Notes under the pieces: model-generated
Told to the model about the DNA's origin: nothing
Database searches by the model: none
Seen by the model: only the letters and a program-made list of their open reading frames with translations
Part shown: one piece after another, positions 1 to 6,938 of the stretch
How positions within the stretch are numbered: position 1 is the first letter of the stretch
Layout: each line of letters starts with the position of its first letter
Program-made: the position numbers and the translations under genes
Assembly (NCBI GenBank): GCA_026982235.1
Contig: JALSHM010000439.1
Coordinates: 1 to 8,967, forward strand
Direction: 5' to 3'
From: Robiginitomaculum sp.
GTDB lineage: Bacteria; Pseudomonadota; Alphaproteobacteria; Caulobacterales; Maricaulaceae
Length of the DNA: 8,967 nt

Positions 1-426
1 GAAAAAATAACGGGCGATAATGCAGGCCGGGATCCAGCTCTGAGCGCAGAAGGTCAAGCCCGTGCCAAAATCCTTGCTCAGCTACTCGCAGACAAAAATA
101 TAAGCAAGATTTATGCAAGCGATTATATCCGCACCCGCGACACGGCGGCACCGATTGCAGAGATGACGGGCATAAAAATAAGCATATATGATCCGCGTAA
201 TTTACAAGAATTGGCTGAAAAAATCCAATCGGCTAAAGGACGGTATTTGGTCGTCGGCCATTCCAACACTATCCCACAAACCGTCACTGCCTTGGGCGGT
301 ATCGGCGGCACACCCATTGATGAGACATCAGAATATGATCGTCTGTATGTAGTGACAATTTCACATGACGGCGCCGTACAAACGGATTTGCGCCATTATG
401 GTGCGCCCTATGTGGCACGAGATTAA
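1..426 (+). CDS. Histidine phosphatase family protein (phosphoglycerate-mutase-like), 5' truncated by window edge
   Basis: The reading frame is open from the first base and gives 141 residues up to the TAA at 424-426. The family (SixA/PhoE/GpmB-like) removes phosphate from proteins or small metabolites through a phospho-histidine intermediate. Visible family marks are D-P-A-L-S-A-E-G-Q-A-R-A (visible residues 11-22), the Y-A-S-D-Y-I-R-T-R-D-T-A block (38-49, with the phosphate-binding Arg) and V-V-G-H-S-N (84-89), which holds the second catalytic His (87). The catalytic RHG/RHA motif is absent; the first residues, E-K, are what often follows it, so probably only a short N-terminal stretch is missing. 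An internal ATG at 163 would begin after half the conserved domain and is not a likely start. The next gene begins 12 bases downstream, so the two may be co-transcribed. The substrate cannot be told from the sequence. Confidence 0.85.
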   Translation, partial: EKITGDNAGRDPALSAEGQARAKILAQLLADKNISKIYASDYIRTRDTAAPIAEMTGIKISIYDPRNLQELAEKIQSAKGRYLVVGHSNTIPQTVTALGGIGGTPIDETSEYDRLYVVTISHDGAVQTDLRHYGAPYVARD

Positions 427-438
427 GACTGTCTTCGC

Positions 439-3400
439 GTGAAACAAGGCTGGAAATTTTGGATTGATCGGGGGGGGACATTTACCGATATTGTGGCCTG
501 TGACCCGCACGGGGTTGTGCGCACCAAGAAATTATTGTCGGAGAACCCTGAGAGTTATGATGATGCGGCGCTGGAGGGGATTAGGCGATTTTTGGGTGTG
601 GCTTTGGGTGCGGCTTTACCGAGTGCGAAAATAGCCAGCGTTAAAATGGGCACAACCGTTGCTACCAATGCACTGTTGGAGCGAAAAGGCGAACGGACAG
701 CTTTGGCGATTACGACAGGTCTGGCGGATAGTTTGGAAATAGGCTATCAGGCGCGGGCGGATATATTTGCCATGCAGGTGAAAAAGCCCGCCCCGCTTTA
801 TGATGGTTTGGTGGAAATAGACGAACGGCTAGATGCAGACGGCGGGGTGATAACCGCGCCCAATATGGACAAAGCTCGCGGCCAATTACAAATGCTATTT
901 GATGATGGTTTTAGAGCTTTGGCCGTCGTATTTTTACATGCTTATCGCAATCCCGCACATGAAAAAATGCTGGCAGAACTGGCGCGGGACATTGGCTTTA
1001 CCCAAGTCTCCACTAGCCACGAAGCCAGTCCTTTGATTAAGATGATTTCTCGCGGGCGCACAGCGGTGGTGGACGCGTATTTGTCGCCTATATTGCGCAA
1101 TTATATTGATAGGGTGACAGCTTCATTGGGGGAGACCCGCGAACTTTTATTCATGCAATCATCCGGGGGATTGGCAGATGCGGCACATTTCCATGGGCGT
1201 AATGCCGTATTGTCCGGGCCTGCGGGTGGTGTGGTTGGTGCGGTGCGCACGGCACAGGCGGCTGGTTTTGACAAAATTATCGGCTTTGATATGGGCGGTA
1301 CTTCGACGGATGTTTGCCATTATGCGGGCAGTTATGAACGCACCCAAGAGGCCGAGATTGCAGGTATTCAAATGCGCGCCCCGATGCTCGAAATCCATAC
1401 AGTTGCGGCGGGCGGTGGTTCTGTGCTGGATTTTGACGGGTCGCGGTTTTTGGTTGGACCAAAGTCCGCTGGGGCAAATCCAGGACCCGCCGCCTATAGA
1501 CGCGGCGGACCTTTAACTGTCACAGATATAAATGTGGTGCTCGGTAAATTACAGCCTGGGTTTTTCCCGGCTATATTTGGGCCACGGCAAGACGAAACTC
1601 TCGACACCCAAGCTCCACACATGCCGTTCAAACATATTGCCGCCAAGACGGGTAAAACCTTAGAGGAGACCGCAGAAGGTTTCTTGCAAATCGCTGTCGG
1701 CCATATGGCGCGCGCCATCAAAAAAATATCGGTTGAGCGCGGTTATGATTTAGACGGATATACGCTGGCCAGCTTTGGTGGGGCAGGCGGGCAACATGCG
1801 TGTTTGGTGGCCGAAGAATTGGGCATAGAGCGGATATTTATTCACCCGCTCGCAGGTGTGCTTTCGGCTTATGGTATGGGGCTGGCGGATATTTCCGTAC
1901 TTGAGCAAGCCACGGTGAATATTCCCATAGAACAAGTGGCAAAGGCGCAAAGAACCGCCCATCGGCTTATGGAGATTGGGCGTAAAAAATTACAAAGCCA
2001 AAACGTCTGCAAGGCCAATATAAAAACCAAAGTGCAGGCATTTGTGCGCTATGAAGGTTCGGACACAGCATTAGAACTTCCCCTCACGGAAAACTTGCAA
2101 CAAGATTTCGAGTGTGCCCACCGTGCCCGGTTTAGTTTCATTGACGACACTGCCAATATTATCATCGAATCCATAAGTGTAGAGTGCGCGGGCGGCGGTG
2201 AAAATATGGATAAAATAATGCTGGCGAGCGAAATTTCACCCGTTGAAAAACCAATTAAATTTTACACTAAAGGGGCGTGGCACCACGCGCAGGTTTATCA
2301 CCGGGCACAGTTGCAGGTTGGCGAAACCGTATATGGCCCAGCGGTTATCCTCGATGCAGGTGGCACCAATATTGTCGAGCCAGGCTGGGCGGCGGACTTG
2401 ACTGAGGATGGGAATTTGGTTTTAGGTTTTATATCTTCTCAAAATCTTACCCCCGCCCATAGTGAGAGGTGCGCGACAGTGAGTGAGGGGCATGGATGTG
2501 AGCGGGGACGCACAGAGCGAGACCCCGTCCGTCTTGAAATATTCAACAATCTGTTCATGGCAGTGGCAGAGCAGATGGGGGTTGTTTTGCAAAACACGGC
2601 ACGCTCTGTAAATATTAAAGAGCGACTGGATTTCTCCTGTGCCGTATTTGATGCACACGGTGGCTTAGTGGCCAATGCGCCGCACATGCCCGTGCATATT
2701 GGCTCTATGGATGCCAGCTTGCGGGCTTTGATTTATTCTGGCCTATCCATGCAAGACGGCGATAGTTTCGTTCACAATAATCCATATGACGGCGGCACAC
2801 ATTTGCCCGATATAAATGTCATTACACCAGTCTTTATGCGCGGTGGAACAAGGCCAGATTTCTATGTGGTATCGCGGGGGCACCATTCAGACATTGGCGG
2901 CATAGCGCCAGGGTCTATGTCGCCTTTGGCCATGAATATTTATGAAGAAGGGGTAATAATTGATTGCATGAAATTGGTGGAGAACGGTAAATTTATAGAC
3001 GCGGATATTCGCACTGTGTTGACTTCTGGCAAGTACCAGGCGCGAAACCCCGAACAAAATATCGCCGATTTGAAAGCCCAAGTCGCAGCCAATGCTAAGG
3101 GGGTGGTCGAGCTGTTAAAGCTCTGTGATATTTACGGACGCGAGACAGTCGCCGCCTATATGGGCTATTGCCAAGATAATGGTGAGACCAATGTGCGCCG
3201 TGCCATTGCGTCTTTGTCCGACGGTCGTTTTGTGTATGAGATTGACCAAGGCAGTAAAATACGCGTGCAGATTAAAGTCAACAAAGAAGAAGGTTTTGCA
3301 CGGATAGATTTCTCAGGCACAGACCCACAAAGAGATGATAATTTCAACGCACCCGAGGCCGTCACCCATGCGGCGGTGCTCTATGTGTTTCGCTGCCTAG

Positions 3401-4056
3401 TTGGTACGGATATTCCCCTTAATGCGGGGTGTATGCGGCCACTGAATATCCATATCCCGAAAGGGAGTTTGTTATCTCCACAAAAACCTGCTGCGATTGT
3501 CGCGGGTAATGTGGAGTTATCCCAAGCCGTGACCAATGCTTTGTTCGGGGCGCTGGGCGTGCTCGGGTCTAGCCAAGGCACGATGAACAATCTGACTTTT
3601 GGAAATGATACATACCAATATTACGAAACTATCTGCTCGGGCGCACCTGCGGGGGACGGCTTTGACGGCGCTAGTGCTATCCATACCCATATGACAAATT
3701 CACATCTCACAGACCCGGAAGTTTTGGAGCTACGCTATCCGGTGCGCCTGAACAAGTTTGAAATAATGCGCGGTTCCGGCGGTAAGGGGAAATGGAATTC
3801 CGGCGATGGGGTGCGCCGTGCCATAGAGTTTCTGGAGCCTATGGAGTGCGCGATACTGTCCGGCAATCGTGTGGTGCGCTGCGCAGGTGTCAAAGGTGGC
3901 AGGGCTGGGCGCTTAGGCCGCAATACGGTCATTCGCGCTGATGGATTTTCGCACACCCTAAAAGGCTGCGACAATATCAAAGTGGAGCCCGGTGATATAT
4001 TTATGGTAGAAACGCCGACGGGCGGCGGTTATGGTGAACCAGATGATGAATTTTAA
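439..4056 (+). CDS. HyuA-HyuB fusion protein, 5-oxoprolinase (ATP-hydrolysing) type
   Basis: The 1205-residue protein matches the length and architecture of single-chain 5-oxoprolinase, which uses ATP to open 5-oxoproline (pyroglutamate) to glutamate in the cytoplasm; related HyuA/HyuB enzymes open hydantoins. The N-terminal hydantoinase-A part shows R-G-G-T-F-T-D-I-V (11-19), then L-S-G-P-A-G-G-V-V-G (258-267) and G-F-D-M-G-G-T-S-T-D-V (282-292), the ATPase-fold phosphate motifs, and S-F-G-G-A-G-G-Q-H-A (445-454). A poorly conserved linker spans about 667-695. The hydantoinase-B part begins near 697 (R-L-E-I-F-N-N-L-F) and shows N-P-Y-D-G-G-T-H-L-P-D (781-791). The C-terminus ends in T-G-G-G-Y-G (1194-1199), the family tail. 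The GTG start at 439 is chosen because the RGGTFTD motif then sits at the usual distance from the N-terminus; no clear Shine-Dalgarno precedes it. The gene's end overlaps the next gene. A run of eight G lies in codons 11-13. A hydantoin or another cyclic amide as true substrate cannot be excluded. Confidence 0.9.
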   Translation: MKQGWKFWIDRGGTFTDIVACDPHGVVRTKKLLSENPESYDDAALEGIRRFLGVALGAALPSAKIASVKMGTTVATNALLERKGERTALAITTGLADSLEIGYQARADIFAMQVKKPAPLYDGLVEIDERLDADGGVITAPNMDKARGQLQMLFDDGFRALAVVFLHAYRNPAHEKMLAELARDIGFTQVSTSHEASPLIKMISRGRTAVVDAYLSPILRNYIDRVTASLGETRELLFMQSSGGLADAAHFHGRNAVLSGPAGGVVGAVRTAQAAGFDKIIGFDMGGTSTDVCHYAGSYERTQEAEIAGIQMRAPMLEIHTVAAGGGSVLDFDGSRFLVGPKSAGANPGPAAYRRGGPLTVTDINVVLGKLQPGFFPAIFGPRQDETLDTQAPHMPFKHIAAKTGKTLEETAEGFLQIAVGHMARAIKKISVERGYDLDGYTLASFGGAGGQHACLVAEELGIERIFIHPLAGVLSAYGMGLADISVLEQATVNIPIEQVAKAQRTAHRLMEIGRKKLQSQNVCKANIKTKVQAFVRYEGSDTALELPLTENLQQDFECAHRARFSFIDDTANIIIESISVECAGGGENMDKIMLASEISPVEKPIKFYTKGAWHHAQVYHRAQLQVGETVYGPAVILDAGGTNIVEPGWAADLTEDGNLVLGFISSQNLTPAHSERCATVSEGHGCERGRTERDPVRLEIFNNLFMAVAEQMGVVLQNTARSVNIKERLDFSCAVFDAHGGLVANAPHMPVHIGSMDASLRALIYSGLSMQDGDSFVHNNPYDGGTHLPDINVITPVFMRGGTRPDFYVVSRGHHSDIGGIAPGSMSPLAMNIYEEGVIIDCMKLVENGKFIDADIRTVLTSGKYQARNPEQNIADLKAQVAANAKGVVELLKLCDIYGRETVAAYMGYCQDNGETNVRRAIASLSDGRFVYEIDQGSKIRVQIKVNKEEGFARIDFSGTDPQRDDNFNAPEAVTHAAVLYVFRCLVGTDIPLNAGCMRPLNIHIPKGSLLSPQKPAAIVAGNVELSQAVTNALFGALGVLGSSQGTMNNLTFGNDTYQYYETICSGAPAGDGFDGASAIHTHMTNSHLTDPEVLELRYPVRLNKFEIMRGSGGKGKWNSGDGVRRAIEFLEPMECAILSGNRVVRCAGVKGGRAGRLGRNTVIRADGFSHTLKGCDNIKVEPGDIFMVETPTGGGYGEPDDEF

Positions 4057-5464
4057 TGAAATGATGCGTGGGGGCACGGACGGTCTTGCAATACTGGACG
4101 CTGCAGCGTGTGCCAAACTTGCCAAAGGTAAAGATGTGCTTTTGGTGGATATTCGCGATGTGCGCGAACGGGAGCGGGACGGGTGTATTGCGGGCGCTTA
4201 TCATATGCCGCGCGGTATGTTGGAATTTTGGATGCATAAGGATAGTCCCTATTACAAGTCTGAATTTGGCAAGTATAAGCATTTTATCTTTATTTGTGCC
4301 AAGGGTTGGCGGGCAAGACGCGCTGCGGTGACGGCGCGTGATATGGGCTATGATGTGAGCGTCATGGACGGCGGACAATCTGCGTGGCGGGACACAGGGC
4401 TTGGCTTGGTGCAACTGGACGGGGATAGATTTTATACGCTGGCAGATATAGAATCCATATTGCCGCATATTCTCAAGCGCCAAAATATTGCTAGGTATGA
4501 GGGCGGCAAAGTCCTGATTGGCAACCGCAAAGAGTATCCATTTGAGAAAAATTTTGTCACTTGCGACAGTGTCGAGGAGGTCGCTGTCGCCATAGAAACC
4601 ATGGTCACCCAAGGCGTAGGGCCGTGGGTTGCTGCGGTACATGCACTGGCCATGCGGGCAGACCAACTTAAGAACAGCGCAGATATTTTGCGCAAATTGG
4701 CGGTCGCCAAAGACCGCTTGATAAAAACCCGTCCGACCAACACCCTCATTCGCTATCGTCTCGAAGACGTGTTGAAATCCGCCACTATTGCTTTGGATAA
4801 GGGTGATGACCCAGCCAAGGCCATTCTCAAACGCATAAAATCCATAATGGATCAGATGTATAAATTTTATGGCCGCCGGGCGGGGTATGGGGCTAAATTG
4901 ATTGAGGACGGGGACGGTATTCTCACTATGTGCTTTGCCGAAACATCCTTCGTGCTGGCTATGGCGATGGCCAAGATGTCCGGCAAAGACATCACCGTCT
5001 ATGTGCCAGAAACCAGACCCTATCTACAAGGTGCCCGCTTGACCGCGCCGAGCTTGCATGAATGTGGTGTCAAGGTGAAATTGATAACTGACGGCATGGG
5101 TGCGGCGCTGATGGCAGAGGGCAAAATCCAGAAATATATGACGGCGGCTGACCTGATTTCACTGGACGGTCATGTGGTCAACAAGGTTGGCACCTTCCCA
5201 AATGCGCTTGCCGCCCACGCCCATGACATCCCATATTTTGTTTTCGCATGGGGTTGTGACCACAATAAACCCGACCGCGCTAGCATCGAAATTGAGCAGC
5301 GCGATCCGGCGGATATCCGCAATATCAGGGGGATTCCTACAACCCTAGACGCCATAGATGCAGCCTATCCAGCTTTCGACATCACCCCACCCAAATATAT
5401 AACGGGCGTCATCACAAGACACGGCGTGCTTAGCCCTTATTTGCTTAAGAGCGGATTTGAATAA
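4031..5464 (+). CDS. Rhodanese domain fused to MtnA/eIF2B-alpha-like sugar-1-phosphate isomerase
   Basis: The 477-residue product has two parts. Residues about 20-125 form a rhodanese domain: L-L-V-D-I-R-D (37-43), then the active loop C-A-K-G-W-R (89-94), which fits C-x-x-G-x-R with catalytic Cys89, then M-D-G-G-Q-S-A-W (112-119). Residues about 160-465 resemble methylthioribose-1-phosphate isomerase (aldose-1-phosphate to ketose-1-phosphate): V-E-E-V-A-V-A-I (181-188), T-R-P-T-N (233-237), I-L-T-M-C (297-301, candidate catalytic Cys301), V-P-E-T-R-P-Y-L-Q-G-A-R-L-T-A (325-339), D379 as candidate acid, and N384-K385. The usual RGA phosphate-binding motif reads Q-G-V (194-196), and the loop between the Asp and the NK pair is about five residues short, so the substrate may differ from methylthioribose-1-phosphate. 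The start is uncertain: ATG 4031 gives the longest form, overlapping the previous gene by 26 bases, but ATG 4043 has GGTGA (4033-4037) five bases upstream and may be the true start; ATGs at 4046, 4061 and 4064 also fit. Translational coupling is likely. Confidence 0.85.
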   Translation: MVNQMMNFNEMMRGGTDGLAILDAAACAKLAKGKDVLLVDIRDVRERERDGCIAGAYHMPRGMLEFWMHKDSPYYKSEFGKYKHFIFICAKGWRARRAAVTARDMGYDVSVMDGGQSAWRDTGLGLVQLDGDRFYTLADIESILPHILKRQNIARYEGGKVLIGNRKEYPFEKNFVTCDSVEEVAVAIETMVTQGVGPWVAAVHALAMRADQLKNSADILRKLAVAKDRLIKTRPTNTLIRYRLEDVLKSATIALDKGDDPAKAILKRIKSIMDQMYKFYGRRAGYGAKLIEDGDGILTMCFAETSFVLAMAMAKMSGKDITVYVPETRPYLQGARLTAPSLHECGVKVKLITDGMGAALMAEGKIQKYMTAADLISLDGHVVNKVGTFPNALAAHAHDIPYFVFAWGCDHNKPDRASIEIEQRDPADIRNIRGIPTTLDAIDAAYPAFDITPPKYITGVITRHGVLSPYLLKSGFE

Positions 5465-5466
5465 TG
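5452..5466 (+). repeat. 15-base direct repeat, left copy, at isomerase stop codon
   Basis: CGGATTTGAATAATG covers the last codons and TAA stop (5462-5464) of the isomerase gene plus two bases. It matches the copy at 6173-6187 at 14 of 15 positions. The two copies bracket the whole toxin-antitoxin module. Confidence 0.8.
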
Positions 5467-5470
5467 GGGC

Positions 5471-5498
5471 TTGATTTTACAAACTAGTTGATTATACT
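5471..5498 (+). promoter_or_regulatory. Putative sigma-70-type promoter of the toxin-antitoxin pair
   Basis: TTGATT at 5471-5476 and TATACT at 5493-5498 are separated by 16 bases. Each differs from the consensus hexamer (TTGACA, TATAAT) at only one or two positions. The -10 box ends 23 bases before the antitoxin ATG, which leaves room for a short leader with a weak purine-rich stretch (about 5508-5518). This is the only intergenic gap in the window that shows a clear promoter shape, which fits a separately expressed module inside a larger operon. It may also drive the phosphorylase and aldolase genes downstream. The call is by eye; no transcript data support it. Confidence 0.55.
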
Positions 5499-5503
5499 GG
5501 TTT
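5481..5503. promoter_or_regulatory. Imperfect inverted repeat, candidate antitoxin operator
   Basis: The left arm AAACTAG (5481-5487) and right arm CTGGTTT (5497-5503) are complementary at six of seven positions, with a nine-base centre. The right arm overlaps the last two bases of the predicted -10 box. The left side also contains the perfect palindrome AACTAGTT (5482-5489). Phd/YefM antitoxins commonly repress their own promoter by binding such palindromes; that this one is the operator is inferred from its position. Confidence 0.4.
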
Positions 5504-5521
5504 AAATAGAGAGATGAGATT

Positions 5522-5761
5522 ATGACCAAAACTATTGGAGCCTTTGAGGCCAAAACCCACCTGTCTGCGCTCCTTGGCAAGGTGGCGAAAGGTGCGGAAT
5601 TTACAATAACCAAGCGCGGTAAAGCTGTGGCTCGGCTAGTACCTGCCACACAAGCTAGGCGGGTCGATGTGGACAAGACGATTGCCCGGCTAAAATCCAT
5701 CCGCAAAGGCACGAGTTTAGGGGAAGATTGGAAAACACTCCGCGATGCGGGCAGACGATGA
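5522..5761 (+). CDS. Type II antitoxin, Phd/YefM family
   Basis: This 79-residue protein has the typical antitoxin length and layout. Residues 5-41 (G-A-F-E-A-K-T-H-L-S-A-L-L near the start, then F-T-I-T-K-R-G-K-A-V-A-R-L-V-P at 27-41) form the Phd/YefM DNA-binding and dimerisation domain. The charged C-terminal half (about 44-79), rich in Arg and Lys, would wrap and neutralise the toxin. The stop codon overlaps the toxin start (ATGA at 5758-5761), the standard coupling in these pairs. Expected roles are inhibition of the PIN-domain toxin and, alone or with it, repression of the promoter just upstream. The start ATG follows a weak GA-rich sequence, and the domain begins at once after it, so no other start is plausible. 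Confidence 0.9.
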   Translation: MTKTIGAFEAKTHLSALLGKVAKGAEFTITKRGKAVARLVPATQARRVDVDKTIARLKSIRKGTSLGEDWKTLRDAGRR

Positions 5762-6171
5762 GCGCATTTGTTCTTGATTGTTCCGTCGCTATTGCTTGGT
5801 GTATTGAAGATGAAGCGACACCCCAAACAGACGCTTTGTTAAACAGGATAAGGGATTTTGGTGCGTGTGTACCGCAATTATGGGGTTATGAATTTACCAA
5901 TGTTATGCTTCAGGCCTGCAAAAAAGGGCGGTTGAATGATACGCAATTATTTACAATGTTTGAACTAATGGAGGAACTCGCTATCACAATTATTAGCGAT
6001 ACGGATTTTGCGCACTTGAAAGACATATATGCACTTGCGCGCGCCGAAAACCTGACGAGTTATGATGCCACTTACTTAGCTTTAGCGATGTCACAAAAAA
6101 AGCCGCTTGCGACATTGGACAAAGCATTGCGCCGTGCATGTGGTCATGTTGGCATTGAAGCCTTACCATAA
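5758..6171 (+). CDS. vapC: PIN-domain ribonuclease toxin, VapC family
   Basis: The 137-residue protein is a normal VapC-size PIN domain, a Mg-dependent ribonuclease that blocks translation when freed from its antitoxin. The four acidic metal-binding positions are all present: D7 in V-L-D-C-S-V-A, E45 in Y-E-F-T-N, D103 in S-Y-D-A-T-Y-L-A-L-A, and D121 in L-A-T-L-D-K-A-L. The toxin therefore looks intact and active. The start at 5758 is chosen because it overlaps the antitoxin stop as ATGA and puts D7 at the usual distance from the N-terminus; an in-frame ATG at 5728 would add ten residues with no family match. The gene looks somewhat AT-richer by eye than the metabolic genes around it, which fits separate acquisition. 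The RNA target cannot be predicted. Confidence 0.9.
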   Translation: MSAFVLDCSVAIAWCIEDEATPQTDALLNRIRDFGACVPQLWGYEFTNVMLQACKKGRLNDTQLFTMFELMEELAITIISDTDFAHLKDIYALARAENLTSYDATYLALAMSQKKPLATLDKALRRACGHVGIEALP

Positions 6172-6172
6172 A

Positions 6173-6187
6173 CGGATTTGAATTATG
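6173..6187 (+). repeat. 15-base direct repeat, right copy, at phosphorylase start codon
   Basis: CGGATTTGAATTATG ends exactly on the ATG start of the phosphorylase gene. It differs from the left copy (5452-5466) only at 6184 (T in place of A). The distance from copy to copy is 721 bases, which holds the toxin-antitoxin promoter and both its genes. Confidence 0.8.
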
Positions 6188-6931
6188 ACAGAAATTACGG
6201 CACTTATTGGCGGGACGGGGATTTATGCTTTGGCGGGTATGGAGCTTCGCTCTGAGACCATAAAAACACCTTACGGCGAGGTGACGGTCGAGCGAACGGA
6301 TGATTTAATTTTCCTTCACCGCCATGCGCCCAGGCATTCTGTGCCGCCCCATAAGGTGAATTATCGCGCTAATATCAAGGCGCTGGATATGCTGGGGGTG
6401 AAGCGAATTTGTGCGACTTTTGCGGTCGGGTCTATCAATCCGGATTTTGAACTCGCCGTGCCCGTTATCCTGAGTGATTTTTTGGATTATTCATCGGGTC
6501 GGGAACACTCTTTTTTTGATAGGATTGATGCGGGCAAAGGCCATGTGGATGTTAGCGTGCCGTTTTGTCCAGTACTATCGGATGCGTTAGAGGCGGAGGC
6601 TGCGAAATTGAATTTAAAGGTCAGACGCGGCGGGGTTTATGCGTCTACTAATGGGCCGCGATTTGAGACACCTGCAGAAATTCGCGCTTACCGGAAATTT
6701 GGTGCAGATGTGGTTGGTATGACATTGTGCCCAGAACTGCCTCTCGCCCTGGAATTGGGCATGTCCTATGCAGGGCTAGCATTTTCGATAAATTGGGGTG
6801 CTGGCATGACCCCAAATATTGAATTGCAACATGCGGGCGTGGACGAGATTAAAGACAAGATGTTACGCACAATGATTGGTGCTTTGGCCAATACCAAAAA
6901 CGCGGACTGTATACCCGCCACAATATTGTAA
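6185..6931 (+). CDS. Nucleoside phosphorylase, MTAP/MTIP family (likely 6-oxopurine type)
   Basis: The 248-residue protein belongs to the trimeric purine nucleoside phosphorylase family that includes methylthioadenosine phosphorylase (MtnP) and methylthioinosine phosphorylase. These enzymes use phosphate to split the nucleoside into free base and (5-substituted) ribose-1-phosphate. Motifs seen are I-G-G-T-G-I-Y (8-14), phosphate-binding R-H-A-P-R-H (46-51), P-P-H-K-V-N-Y-R-A-N-I (54-64), G-G-V-Y-A-S-T-N-G-P-R-F-E-T (149-162) and G-M-T near 178-180. Where adenine-specific MTAP has two Asp residues (T-D-Y-D-C-W), this protein reads I-N-W-G-A-G (202-207), with Asn203. That is the pattern of enzymes that bind 6-oxopurines, so inosine-type nucleosides are more likely substrates than adenosine-type ones. 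The product would feed the isomerase encoded upstream. ATG 6185 lies 13 bases after the toxin stop with no strong Shine-Dalgarno. The aldolase gene follows after seven bases. Confidence 0.9.
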   Translation: MTEITALIGGTGIYALAGMELRSETIKTPYGEVTVERTDDLIFLHRHAPRHSVPPHKVNYRANIKALDMLGVKRICATFAVGSINPDFELAVPVILSDFLDYSSGREHSFFDRIDAGKGHVDVSVPFCPVLSDALEAEAAKLNLKVRRGGVYASTNGPRFETPAEIRAYRKFGADVVGMTLCPELPLALELGMSYAGLAFSINWGAGMTPNIELQHAGVDEIKDKMLRTMIGALANTKNADCIPATIL

Positions 6932-6938
6932 ATCTATT

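Noticed and set aside
2449..2523. Linker of HyuAB as a possible frameshifted intergenic region between separate hyuA and hyuB genes
   Set aside because: The frame is uninterrupted, and single-chain 5-oxoprolinases have a variable linker at this place, so a true fusion is the simpler reading.
4001..4666. Long minus-strand open frame (221 codons) opposite the rhodanese region
   Set aside because: It lies opposite the well-supported rhodanese-isomerase gene and the end of HyuAB. Its translation has no recognisable domain and is rich in His, Arg and Pro, as expected from an antisense shadow.
6876..6938. Longer N-terminus for the aldolase, starting inside the phosphorylase gene
   Set aside because: The extra 21 residues resemble no aldolase sequence and are the phosphorylase gene read in another frame. 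ATG 6939, seven bases after the phosphorylase stop, gives a normal family length.
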